A DNA stretch of 64,000 nt from Kingdonia uniflora (Eukaryota; Streptophyta; Magnoliopsida; Ranunculales; Circaeasteraceae): contig JACGCM010000012.1 in the NCBI GenBank assembly GCA_014058105.1, positions 124,001-188,000 on the forward strand. Direction: 5' to 3'. Under the pieces are notes generated by a model, which saw only the letters and a list, made by a program, of their open reading frames with translations, was not told where the DNA came from and did no database searches. The first letter of the stretch is position 1. Every line of letters begins with the position of its first letter. The translations under genes and the position numbers were made by a program. Positions 32,592 to 43,330 of the stretch are shown here, piece after piece.

Positions 32592-33591
32592 ATGGTGGGA
32601 TTAAAAGAAGTTATAAGGAAAAAGAATGTGGAAATTTTGGGTACTTCGGGACAAATTAAACAACAAGGGGCGGAGTTGACATATGCACGAACTCAAATTA
32701 CAGAGCTGTTGGCGATGCTAGAAAAGGAAGAGAATAATGTGAAGGACTTGCAATATCAGATAAACATGCTCGAAGCGAAGAGAGTTGGTGCGCGAGCAGC
32801 TATCGAAGAGGTAAATGATCGTGCTCGTAAATTTGAAGTATTGTGATATTAAAAGAGATAGAAGAGGCCCATATTGAACAAAATGAAACAATAAATAAGG
32901 ACTGGATCGCGATCTGTACTTTAGAGCATATTGTTCAAACGTTGAGGTTAGACGTTTTGGAGTATAAATTAGTAAATGGGGAACTACGTGATGCAAAAAC
33001 AAAATTGGAGGCGGATCTTTTCAATGTTACAATAAGTCTTGAGGAAGAAGTGTTAGAAAGGAAGTATAATCAAGCTCGTATAGATGAATCAGCAGGCTTG
33101 GTGACAAACATGGATGAGTTTATGTCGATAATGGAAGGTCGTAATGATGCGACGTTGAGTAAAAAATGAGCGTTGGAAGAACGCTGCAGAAGTTTGGCAG
33201 CGATGCTGAAGCTAGAGGAAAGCTTACAGAGTTTGTTCTTCCTAATAAGGTAAAATATGAGGCAAGTAATGCACATGAGAGAGAAATGATGGCAATGCTC
33301 TCCTTATTTGTGTATGAGTTCAAAGGATTGGACGCAGAAAGCAAAATTGTATATGAGAAGCTAGTTGCTGATGGTGTACAATGAAAGATGCGGCTGATAC
33401 GATATGAGTACCTGGATCCCTTGATAGCAAAGATTGGTGTTCTTACAAATAGTAAGGTTAAAGAAGGAAAGCAAATTATGAATGGGAGGATGCCAGAGTT
33501 CATGCGTCTGTGACTTCGTGGGGAAAGTTTGCGCAGTGCTGTTCAGCCTGATAGCTCAAGTGGCAGTTCGAGTGATAATTCGAGTGATTGA
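32592..33591 (+). pseudogene. Tat-2 antisense coding region, C-terminal coiled coil
   Basis: 32592-32846 reads MVGLKEVIRKKNVEILGTSG and EKEENNVKDLQYQINMLEAK, a strong heptad pattern. 32843-33169 and 33166-33384 continue the helix in successive frames (EEEVLERKYNQARIDESAGL, MMAMLSLFVYEFKGLDAESK). The end is serine-rich (SSSGSSSDNSSD) with a stop at 33589. The short overlaps between frames suggest small frameshifts in one original ORF. Confidence 0.45.
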
Positions 33592-33761
33592 TGAGGCATT
33601 ATGACTGTTAAAAGGGATTATTTGTTCTATACCAATGAAAATATAGTAGATAGAGTGTAAATAAGTGGGACAGTTAATAAAATTAATGATTTGTACAGAG
33701 TTGTACTAACCTTGTGATGAATCAATTGGGATGTATAAACCTGGTAGCTGTTTTGTCGTAT

Positions 33762-34168
33762 AATAGAGGATTGGTTTGGCTAAAGCAACAAACACTTAAT
33801 ATAATAGAAGATCGGTTTGGCTGAAGTAACAAATGATCTGTAAAATGTAAAATAGAAGATTGGTTTGACCGAAGCAACAAACGATCTGTAGAATGCAAAA
33901 TAGAAGATTGGTTTGGCTAAAGTAATAAATGATCTATAATGTAATAGAAGATCAATTTGGTTGAAGCAACAAATGATCTGTAATGTAAGAGAAGATCAAT
34001 TTGGCAGAAGCATCAAATAATCTATAATGTAATAGAAGATCAATTTGGTTGTAGTAACAAATGATCTGTAATCTAATAGAAGATCAATTTGGCTGAAGTA
34101 AAAAACGATCTGTAATGTAATTGAAGATTAATTTGGTTGAAGCATCAAATGATCTACAATGTATTAGA
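33762..34168. repeat. 45-bp minisatellite, nine copies, inside Tat-2
   Basis: Units share AGAAGATCAATTTGGCTGAAG and CAACAAATGATCTGTAATGT with substitutions. Nine copies of the GATYRRTTTGG core are countable. It sits between the antisense ORF end and integrase. Related Tat/Ogre elements carry tandem repeats in this region that can seed satellite DNA. This is not a CRISPR: spacers are absent and units diverge gradually. Confidence 0.85.
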
Positions 34169-34209
34169 ATGGGGTGAACCCACTGGTAATATGTGATGTT
34201 TAGATATAT

Positions 34210-34440
34210 AATCTGAATATAGAAGTACTTGTATGATATATTAGAAAAAGTACTGTAGTGTAGGGTAATCAAATACAAGTATTTCATTATTGTAAGATTG
34301 ACGTACAAATAATGTTAGATGGAGTACTGTATGAAATAGTAGAAAGTACTCCGATGTATGACGATTTAACAAAAGTATTTTATTGATGTAAGACCGACGT
34401 ACAAGATGATAGATTTATTTAGAAAAGTACACTGTAATAG
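34210..34440. repeat. Tandem repeat, about 105-bp unit, two copies (Tat-2)
   Basis: Counterpart of 10570-10808 in Tat-1: AGTAGAAAGTACT..., TATTTCATTATTGTAAGA, GACGTACAA recur about 105 bp apart. Confidence 0.65.
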
Positions 34441-34498
34441 ATTATTTTCTTCGACATAGCTTCACTCTCCTCGTGTTCCAAGGATTAAGCACTCATTC

Positions 34499-35345
34499 TC
34501 AAAGTTCGGTGGTGAGGTCGTAAGAGCCAAGTCCACTTTTCCCAATAATGATAAAAGAACCTTCCTCATTTTCGGCGAGTTTTTCAGCATTGAGTTCTTT
34601 TCTGTATTTGGGGACTTCTCGGAGGACTAGATCTTTAATTTCAAACTCTCTATGACGAACTTGTTTATTATAGGATTTGGCTTGAGGCTGATAATATTTT
34701 CCCAAGTTCATGATTGCTCGATCTCTTATTTCTTTGAACCAGTTCATGTTACATGCCAACTGAATTCATTTTCTTTGTTTGTCATATTATGGTCACGTAA
34801 TGGGTAATGATATTAAGTGGGAATGATTGCTTCAGTACCATATGCTAACAGGAACGGCGTGCACCCAGTCGATACTCGAGATGTTGTTCGATATGCCCAT
34901 AACACATGTGGAAGTTCTTGCACCCAAATACCCTTATTCTCTTTCAAATACTTTTTGATTCCGTCGATGATAGTTTGATTAGTGATTTTGGCGTGACCAT
35001 TTCCTTGTGGGTAATATAGATTGGAAGGAGAGTGGATGATGTTGTACTGGTTGAGAAAGTCAATGACTCTGAAGCCAACGAACTAAGGTCCATTATCGAT
35101 TCTGATGAGATGGGGGCTGCCAAACCGTATTATGGTAATTTTCTATATAAACTTGATGACTTCGTCTTCACGTGTACGGTATAGAGGAACTGATTCCACC
35201 CATTTGGTGAAGTAATTAGTTGCTACTAGGAGGTGCTTCCTCTTGCTTGGTGCAGTGGGGAATTCTCCTACGAGGTCGAGGGCCCATTTTCTGAATGGCC
35301 AAACAACGTTGTTAGAATGGAGTTTCAAGGCTGGAGCTCAAATTT
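34499..35345 (-). pseudogene. Tat-2 integrase, lacking most of the zinc-binding module
   Basis: 35328-35143 holds the start of the catalytic core (WPFRKWALDLVGEF with the first catalytic aspartate, then LLVATNYFTKWVE). 35010-34990 gives PQGNGHA. 34759-34499 is the C-terminal domain (MACNMNWFKEIRDRAIMNLG, then SGLGSYDLT). Right of 35345 the HHCC zinc module that Tat-1 keeps at 11698-11940 is reduced by a deletion. Confidence 0.8.
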
Positions 35346-35559
35346 GGGGTCCATGTCATTTGTAGGCATCATACTTGCTGCATGGGACCCACAAGGGCCT
35401 TCGTGAAGTTCTTACAGTAATTTTTGAGCCTCTTTAGTTGATAAACATTCAAGATAGGGTCCTGTAACTGATATTTTATAAAGAAAGTTATCGGCTATGA
35501 TGTATCGCTTAACTTTATCAAGCACACGTCTTCGTTCAGTATGATCTTTAAGGAGTTTG

Positions 35560-36345
35560 TCGTCAAACTTATTTTTGGGTCTAATATATGTGAGAAAAGG
35601 TCGTCTCCAATCGTCCTCATCCTCTTCAACGCCTCTTGTATTAACATAATTTGAGCTTATGATATTAATGTTGGGGATCGATATTACTTCAATCTTGAGA
35701 TATTATGCTTCTGTTCCAAGGACTCCCACCAGATAGGCAAGTAAATTAGAATGTGTATTTTCTCCACGAGGTAAATGTTCAATGGTAGCCTTCTTGAATC
35801 TGCCCATTCTGTCGGCTACTGCTGCAACGTAATCAATCATTTTTCTATTTTTTTGAAACTTCTCTGGGTAATGGTTCACGATGAGTAAAGAGTCAGTATA
35901 TACAGATAACTCGGAAACTCCAATCTCTAGAGCCATATCTAGATCATAAATTAATGCCTCATACTTGCTCACATTGTTGGTAGCTTTGAAGTTGAGTCTG
36001 ATTACTTTTTCAATTTTTTCATTGGAAGGCGTAATAAGGACGATGTCTATGGCTGACCCCGCAGGTCTGGCAGAACCATCAGTTAGAAGATGCCAACCCT
36101 TTTGAGATATCCATTCTAACTTTTTATCAAACTATTTTTCGTTGATTTTTGTACTATCTTCATCCCAGTCAGGATCATATACTGGGAAGTCTGCAAGAAA
36201 ATCTGCTACTGCTTGACCTTTTTCAGAATGTCGTAGTTTGAAACATATGTCATGTCCGCCAAGATTTACCGACCATTGATGTACTCTTCTGGATTTCTCT
36301 TGCTTGGACAAGATTTCACGCAAAGGATAATTTGTCATTACTCAT
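35560..36345 (-). pseudogene. Tat-2 RNase H and archaeal-type RNase H
   Basis: 36338-36132 is the C-terminal part of the first RNase H region (VHQWSVNLGGHDICFKLRHS, AVADFLADFPVYDPDWDED). 35972-35703 is the second RNase H: YEALIYDLDMALEIGVSELS, VYTDSLLIVNHYPEKFQ with a catalytic aspartate, and IEHLPRGENTHSNLLAYLVG. This second domain is the hallmark of the Tat lineage. Confidence 0.82.
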
Positions 36346-36650
36346 ATTGAGTTGGTTTATAAATACTGTTTTAACTTCTATGATGTGTAAACGAGAGCTG
36401 ACAGTAATTTCTAGATCTTGGTATACTGAGATTCTACTAGAGTGACAGTTTTGCTGATGAAGTAGACATGTTTCTCCATCTTCTTATCAAGTCAAATGAG
36501 GACAAGATATATGGTAAGATATATGGAAAATGATTCGTCAGTAACGGCAAGATATATGGTGAGCTCTTCTCCTTCCTTAGGTGTACTCATCCCATGTGGT
36601 TTGCCCAAATAACGTTTGAGTTCCTGAAATGCTGCTTCACATTCTGGAGT

Positions 36651-37560
36651 CTACTCGATCTCAGTATCTTTTTTTGAGTTCTTTTTTGTTGTCCATTTAC
36701 GTAATAAGTCAAATAGCCAACGACATCGATTTGAAGACTTGGAGATAAAATGATTTATTGCTACTATCTTTCCTGCTAGCTTCTGTACGTCTTTCTTTAT
36801 TTTTGGTGAAGGCATATATAATAGTGTATAAATACTATCTGGATCAGCTTTTATGCTTTGCTTGCTGATCAAATGTCCCGAAAATTTCTCTGGCTGAACC
36901 CCAAACTGGCACTTGTCAGGATTGAGTCTCATTTTGTAGAAATGAAGAATTTCGAAAGCTCGGTGTAAATCTATAATATGGTTATTCTTTTTGAGACTTT
37001 TACACAACATATCATCAATGTATACTTCCATCATTTTTCCGAGATGGTCTTTGAACATCTGTGTCATCAACCTTTGATAAGTGGCTCTAGGATTCTTGAG
37101 ACCGAAAGGCATAACCTTGTAACAATACAGGCTATGCTCTGTAATAAAAGTTATTTTCTCTTGATCATTGGGTAGTAGAGGTATTTGATTGTACCCTGAT
37201 GTGGCATCCATCATGGTTTAGAGTTCGTGTCCCGTAGTAGAATTGAGCAGATGGTTTATGATAGGAAGTAGAAAACTATCCTTCAGAGTATGTTTGTTGA
37301 GGTCCGTGAAGTCCATGCACACTCTGATCTTTCCATTTTTCATCAAACCTGCTGCAATGTTTGAGATCGATTCTAGATAGTTGACTTTTTGGATAAAACC
37401 TACTTCAATGAGTTTATCGATCTCTTTATTGACTTCTTCTCAAAGTCTCGGTGCTAAAGTTCTCTATTTTTGTATGACGGCTTCAGCTTTATCTTTTAAA
37501 TTAAGCTTATGGCAGGACAAATTAGGATCGATGCCTGGCATTTTGTGAAATGTCCAAGCG
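36651..37560 (-). pseudogene. Tat-2 reverse transcriptase
   Basis: 37214-36651 is a 187-codon open stretch: MMDATSGYNQIPLLPNDQEK, YCYKVMPFGLKNPRATYQRL, the catalytic VYIDDML at about 37025-37005, then MRLNPDKCQFGVQPEKFSGH and AINHFISKSSNRCRWLFDLL. The fingers upstream of 37214 are interrupted. The best preserved domain of the element. Confidence 0.88.
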
Positions 37561-37999
37561 AATACATCGTTGTTGTCTTTAAGGAACTGAATAAGAGTAT
37601 TTTGTTCTGCTATGGGCACAAGAGTTCCAATGAATGTTCCTTGTTTGTCCCCACTGATTTTGATGTACTCTGTGATTTATGCACTTGGCAGTTATTTTTC
37701 TGTAGAGTTTACTATAAAGTTTTATGTAATGTTCCCTGTTGTTTTTTGTAATTGCTATGCGAGTTGTGGTATCGATGGTTCTGGTACGATGGTAACAATA
37801 TTTTTACAGGCTCAAGCTAGCTTCTGACTGCCTTTAATTTTGTAAATGCTGCCATTTCATTCGAATCGCAGCGCCAAATGATAGATCGATGGAATAGCTC
37901 GTATATTATATAGTCATCAGCGTCCCATTATCCCCAAATAAAAAGATTTTGTATTGATAACGTAAAATACAACGTCAACTATTACTAGTCCTACCGTAA

Positions 38000-38170
38000 T
38001 AGGAAGTATGATCTTTCCTATACGTTCTTCTCTAAAACCGTTGAATCCACAGATATCAATATCACTAGGCTGTACTTTGCCGGCCAGTCTCATCTGATCA
38101 ATCGTGCTTTAAAAAAGTAGTTCGATACTACTACCAGTATCTACCATCATTTTATGTAGTACGATATTTC
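38000..38170 (-). pseudogene. Tat-2 aspartic protease
   Basis: DTGSS active site at 38141-38127 in the frame MMVDTGSSIELLF, followed by a stop where Tat-1 has Q. It cleaves the polyprotein in active relatives. Confidence 0.7.
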
Positions 38171-38269
38171 TAATTTTCAACATGATCACCAATGCATCAT
38201 GGTAAGGAAAGTTGATGTGACGAGCATCACAATCGTCAAAAGAGATCCCTGCATGTTAGAAACTGGATA

Positions 38270-39928
38270 CGGGAAGTTATCGAGCTTCTTTATCGTCTAT
38301 GGAAAAGTCGTGACATTGGCCGACACGTTGTCGTTTTCTCCTGTTCGATTGGTTAATAGTATGAGTCTCAATAAAGTGGCTGAGGGGGATATGGTATAAG
38401 TGCTTCTCCTTTGGCTGTTCTTCGACCTGTATGACCTCCGTGGGAATTCTATAACTCCCGTTCTTGTAACTTTCAACGTCCACGATGTATTCATGCATTC
38501 GTCCATCCGTAAAAATATACTCCAACAGTCACTGTAAAGCAATGCTCCATCTCATGATGTCGGACTTTGTGGTGAATGCAATATGGTTTGTTCTCAATAG
38601 ATTGGAGATACTGTGCATTACAAAAAAACTTGTCCTCCTGAAGTATAGGATAAATGCTAGCTATGGTAACAGTCATCTCGGGAAGACATAGTTTTGGCAT
38701 ATTACTACCTTTCCGAGGTTGATCTTCATTAGATTTTGTTCATTTCCTGTCTCATCCCTGATCAGCAGTATGATTAAAATCTTGGCTTATGGATTGATCT
38801 GTAGCTGCCAATGTTGATTTATGAGTTTTTTGTTTGCCGGCCACCATTCTTTCAAAATCGATATATCTATTGACTTTTTCGATCATGTCCTCCAAAGTCA
38901 TAGGTTTTTTTAAAACAAGGTACTCCTTCGCCCTTCCATCAGCGAGTAAAACATTGGTGAAGGCCAAAATTGTAATCTTTTGATCAAGTCGATCCACCTT
39001 TCGATCCAACTCCAGGAACTTCTTAGTTAATATCTTGAGCTTCTCTCCTGGTACTTGCTTAAGGCTAAATAGAGAATATAGATTCTTCTATTTGTCTCTG
39101 TTATGTGAGTAATTCTTGATAAAGAGTTCCCACAACTGCTTGAAAGTTGTAATGGACCCTTCTGGTAGGGTGTGGAACCATCGCAAAGGTTTGCCTTGCA
39201 AACTGGTAGAAAAGAGCCGATATAGAATGTGGTTGGATATAGAATATAAGCCTAGAGTATCCTAGAATTTTTGAACATGTGCCACTGGATCTGTCCCCTT
39301 GTATTTTCGGATTCTTAGAGTGTAAAAACCAGTGGGAACTTTGATCGGGCTCCTGTGCGATTAGGCCTTTTTGTAATATGTTGTGAATTTCTTTAGTGGT
39401 ATGAATTTGAGCATCGAGCAATTCTTTGATGCGATTGTCAACATGTTCCTGAGTTACGTACTGACATGTTGTGGTAGTCGGTCGCGGGACTCATCCTTCA
39501 CGAGGAATGTGGTCGCCACTTCCTTCACTGAGTCGCCCGAGAGCCAGAATTTAAACTTTTTCTCAGGGTGGATCTTCTTGTCTGATCCCAGTGAGACCGC
39601 CATCAACTTCTTGATGGAATTCCTGTATGAGAATGGGCTCGCCCCCATGTTGCTTATGCTTAGATCAAACTTCACCTCCTAGATTGTTCGCGTGAGGTCC
39701 AATCATGTTGGGAACAGAAACCCACAAAATAGCTGGCATCACGCCTTTGTTCTTTTGGGTTGTGACCTGTTGATTTTGTAAAACATTCAACGCCTCCTGG
39801 ACGCCTGCTAGTTGTTGTTCCAGAGTGGCTCGTCTTTCGATTTTAGAATTAAGATTAACTCGTAACTCTGCTAGTATGACATTTCCTTCTTCTAGAGAAA
39901 TTGGCGTACTCTGGTCTGGAGGTATCAT
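38270..39928 (-). pseudogene. Tat-2 gag, complete in outline but broken
   Basis: The start MIPPDQSTPISLEEGNVILA lies at 39928, about 50 bp inside the primer-binding site. A helical segment follows (IERRATLEQQLAGVQEALNV). Later pieces include MAVSLGSDKKIHPEKKFKFW (39675-39454), the capsid part (39421-39101), LVLKKPMTLEDMIEKVNRYI (39009-38752) and a CHHC-type knuckle, YCIHHKVRHHEMEHC (near 38610-38560). The pieces are in different frames. This region is the one mostly missing from Tat-1. Confidence 0.75.
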
Positions 39929-39980
39929 TTTATATAGAAATAATCAGTTATTTTCTAAGACAATGAGTTTGAGAACTTCA

Positions 39981-40000
39981 TTCCCACAGACGGCGCCAAA
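39981..40000 (-). other. Tat-2 primer-binding site
   Basis: Minus-strand TTTGGCGCCGTCTGTGGGAA immediately inside the 5' LTR, the usual site for this lineage. Confidence 0.88.
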
Positions 40001-40566
40001 TGTAATAGCCTAATTTCGTGATCCGAACTTAACCTTTACACCAAAGATATTTAGAGCTTCTAGATGAATAATGGAAGAGTAATAACACAAAGCTTAGCGT
40101 GGAAAACCTTTGAATAGGTAAAAAACCACGACCTTTCTTGAGGATTTATAAAGAGAGTAGTTTATTGATAGCTGCTAGATATTACAAGCGAAGCTCTAAG
40201 TATTTTGCATTGAGTTTGAGTGAGCATTCCTCTATTTTCCATCATTTCATCTCGAATTCTCTGGTCCTATTTATAGGTCTTATAATATGACCGTTTGACG
40301 ACCATTATTATCCTTAATGATGGACGTTACAATATATGTTTGATAATATTTGATTTGATTGTGTAACGTTCTGATCTTTGCTGTTTTGTAACAGCTTCAT
40401 TGATGACGATACATTTGCTTAACTCGAACTGTTAATGTAAAGGTTGAAAGTGATGACTAGAACTCTGTAATTGTAATATGTTTTCAATAGTGCCACATGT
40501 TATGTTGTAGATCGATTGGTCGTATGATGGTCAATGATGAAGCATGAGTCCAAAATGTAGAATAAA
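40001..40566 (-). repeat. Tat-2 5' LTR
   Basis: Starts TGTAATAGCCTAATTTCG. CTATTTATA at 40267-40275 is TATAAATAG on the minus strand and is the likely promoter TATA box. The outer end lacks the terminal GCCA present in the 3' LTR, so a few bases were lost at this border. Confidence 0.85.
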
Positions 40567-41085
40567 TGACGTCATCCTTACTTACTCGCTGACGAGGTAG
40601 TGACACATGTCAAGGACACGTGATATGCCATATGGCAGTGGGACCCACTTGCTGATATGGCAATAACATGGGTCAAGGACACATGGTACGCTACGTGATA
40701 GTAAGACCTACCTTGATGAAATGGCAGTGACACATGTCAAGGAAGGCATGCTGACGTACCAGGTGGGGTCTACCATGTTGACGTGTCAATGCCACATATC
40801 AAGGATACGTAGCAGAATAGTGGCATGCCATGAACATGATACGTAGTAGTCAGTAGGGGTGACACGTGGCAGGCAGGTGTGTGACCCGTAGTAGCATTAT
40901 TTGCGTGCCACGTGTCAGTCACTGAGAGTGACACATGACAGTTACAGTGTGTGACACGTAGCAGTCACTATGCATGATACATAGCAGGCACGTGTGTGAC
41001 ATGTGACAGTACTATTCACATACTACATGGCAGTCACTGGGGGTGACACATGTCAGTTACTATGCATAACACGTGGCAGTTTGAC
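40567..41085. repeat. Copia leader tandem array of ACGTG-containing palindromic units
   Basis: About eight degenerate units of roughly 60 bp with recurring GACACGTGTCAAG, GACACATGTCAAG or GACACGTGGCAG cores. CACGTG occurs at 40617, 40863, 40909, 40989 and 41070, and once left of Tat-2 at 24392. TGACGTCA occurs at the array start on both sides. These are the core sequences bound by plant bZIP and bHLH factors (G-box and C-box). The array is in the transcribed leader of the copia element. Confidence 0.7.
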
Positions 41086-42439
41086 TTGGTCAACCCGGTC
41101 CATGCCTTATCCCAGACCAAGCCAGGACTGGTCCAGACGCTAAATTGGCTCCAAAGAGCTTAATTTTTGGTCAAATTGAGATAATTTTTTTTTGAAAAAT
41201 TCTTCTTAACTGGACCTACCCCATGGGGGACCCATTTTTAATTTTTTTTTATGAAAAATATTATTTTAAAGTTTTGGGAACGGGTGCCTCGTATAGGAAA
41301 ACTGACTTAATTATATATGATATAAGTAAATGGATTAATACCTATTTAAGTATCTTATGATAGCTAATATGATATTAATGGTATTCCCCTAGGACACTAA
41401 TTATCATGATCAGGAGACCATAGATAATACAAAACTAAAACTAATTTAGAATATGACCAGGAGTCATATCAAAATTACAGTTAATTGTCAATGGCAAATA
41501 ATTAGAGCTTAATTAGGAATTGACTTAGTCTTATTTCTAAAAACTTGTTGTTTGAGGAACCAATTTTTCGTATCTAGGTGCAATTAGATATTACATGATA
41601 ACATTTAGAGGTATATAGGCACTGATAGCAACCTATAGTATCCTAGAATTTAGTTCAAAGACATGCATAATCTACCTATCTTGTAAACCTAGCAGACTTC
41701 GAGGTGAGACCAATTATCAACTAAACATCTAATACCCCTCATATTTGTAAATATGGTCTTTTGGCTTGAATATACCAACTTTATAAAACTTTATAAATTA
41801 GAACACCCTAGTTGTTTGAATAAGGAACACCACATCTAGTGGTTTTGAATAGTTGTTTTGGTTATGACTCTATTAAAATGTACTTTAAGGTTAAGATCAC
41901 AATTTTACGTGGTAAAATTAGGATTTGTCGCTTAATATGATCTTATGAGTATAAAGCCATGAACATGGTCTACTTGCAAGTAATGATTGGGAATCTTGTA
42001 CTTCATTGCGCTATATACTATGAACTGGAAGTAATGATTAAAAATCATGTACTTAAATAGGATTTCATAAGTAATAATAGGATATGAACAAGGTTCACCT
42101 ACAAGTAATGATTGAGAATCACTGACTTGAATACTATGAATTGCCATTAGTAATGATTGGAAATTATGTACTTAAATAGGGTTTCATAAGGAACGCTCAG
42201 ATCTGGTAGTTTTGAATATCAATCTTGGTTAATATTCTATTAAAATGCACAACTAAGATTAAGATTGTCATTTTACAGGGTAAAATTGGGATTAAATTAT
42301 TCAAAAGAATTTCATGAGTTGAAGATGAACAGGGTTCAACTATAATATGATTATGAATAATTTATTTAATGTTATTTAAGTACTATGATCTGTCTTTAAT
42401 GCATTTGAAATGTTTATCAAGAATTGCCACTGATTGTGA
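41086..42439 (+). other. Copia leader upstream of gag, with an internal tandem duplication
   Basis: Contains two copies of a block about 365 bp apart (41825-41935 and 42188-42300; shared AAGGAACRC, GGTTTTGAAT, TCTATTAAAATG, GGGTAAAATT). Between them are four short copies of AAGTAATGATTGGGAATC-like units. No coding function. Leader of unusual length for a copia element. Confidence 0.5.
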
Positions 42440-43330
42440 TGTACATTTTGCATAAACAGATATCTGCAAAACTCAAAAATGTTGAATTTCCACCATTGCT
42501 GGTTACTGGAGCCAATTACCTCACTTGGTGCATTGACGCTGACTTGTTTTTAAAGTTTCTTGGTGTATAGAAGACCATTGTCATTGGCAAGAATGAATAT
42601 TGCCTCGATAAAGGAAAGGCTTTATTTATCCTCTGTCATCATATTTATGATGACCTGAAGACTGAATACCTCAACATGGTTGAGCCAGCTATCTTATAGG
42701 CAAGCATGAAGGGGCATTATGGTCAACAAAAAATCATTATGCTCCCAAAAATGATGCACCAATGGAACACCCTTCGGTTCTGAGATTTCATGACTGTCGT
42801 TTATTATAACACAGTAGTCCACAAAATTACTTTTACACTTGAGTTGTGTAAGAAGAAAGTCACTAATATTAAAATGGTAGGGAAGACTCTATCAATTTTC
42901 AATGCTAGTAATATTGTATTTCAAAGGTAATATCGACGAAAGAACATTGCGTCTCACGAAGTCTTGATTCAGGCACTGCTCCTTTATGAACAGAATGATG
43001 AACTTCTGATGAAGAATCATGTAATGCAGCCTTCTGGGAGTGCACCGTTGTCCGCATCACACAATGTTCAGTTTCGGGGAAGCAATTATGAAAGTTAGGG
43101 ACTCTAATATGGAAAGGGCAGGGGAGGATACAATAGAAACAGGAAGGGCGGGAACCAGAAACCCAATGGCCCTAAGAAAGGTAAAAATTTTAAGAAATTT
43201 AGCAAACCAGAAAATAGGAAGAAGGAAAAGAATTCAGATCAGGGATCTCCTTGCTTTAACTGCGGTAACACCGGACATTGGGCACGGGAATGTCAGGCAA
43301 TACAGGTGGCCAGAGATAGCAGAGTTTAGA
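42440..43330 (+). pseudogene. Copia gag with zinc knuckle, interrupted
   Basis: Reads VEFPPLLVTGANYLTWCIDA and later HHIYDDLKTEYLNMVEPAIL, then CKKKVTNIKMVGKTLSIFNA and HEVLIQALLLYEQNDELLMK, matching the order in plant copia gag proteins. The zinc knuckle CFNCGNTGHWAREC (CX2CX4HX4C complete) is at 43252-43293 and is preceded by a basic glycine- and lysine-rich segment. Stops occur at several tryptophan, glutamine and arginine positions, consistent with point decay. Gag packages element RNA. Confidence 0.82.

Larger units (their letters stand above)
24403..40566 (-). mobile_element. Tat-2: Ty3/gypsy Tat-lineage retrotransposon with antisense ORF region
   Basis: LTRs of about 570 bp at 24403-24973 and 40001-40566 face minus. 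Reading from 40000 downward: primer-binding site, gag, protease, reverse transcriptase, RNase H, second RNase H, integrase, tandem repeats, about 8 kb of antisense coding sequence, polypurine tract and 3' LTR. Total length of 16.2 kb includes a hAT insertion (26330-27075). The second RNase H, the VYIDDML motif and the antisense ORFs together indicate the Tat lineage. It is inserted in the leader array of the copia element. All domains carry stops, so it is no longer autonomous. Confidence 0.88.

Noticed and set aside
32718..33503. Minus-strand frames of 94, 68 and 127 codons
   Set aside because: Complements of the antisense coiled-coil region; hydrophobic stretches arise from reading AAG/GAA-rich codons backwards.
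33762..34168. Regular repeats considered as a CRISPR array
   Set aside because: Plant nuclear DNA, units are adjacent without unique spacers and diverge gradually: a minisatellite within a retrotransposon.
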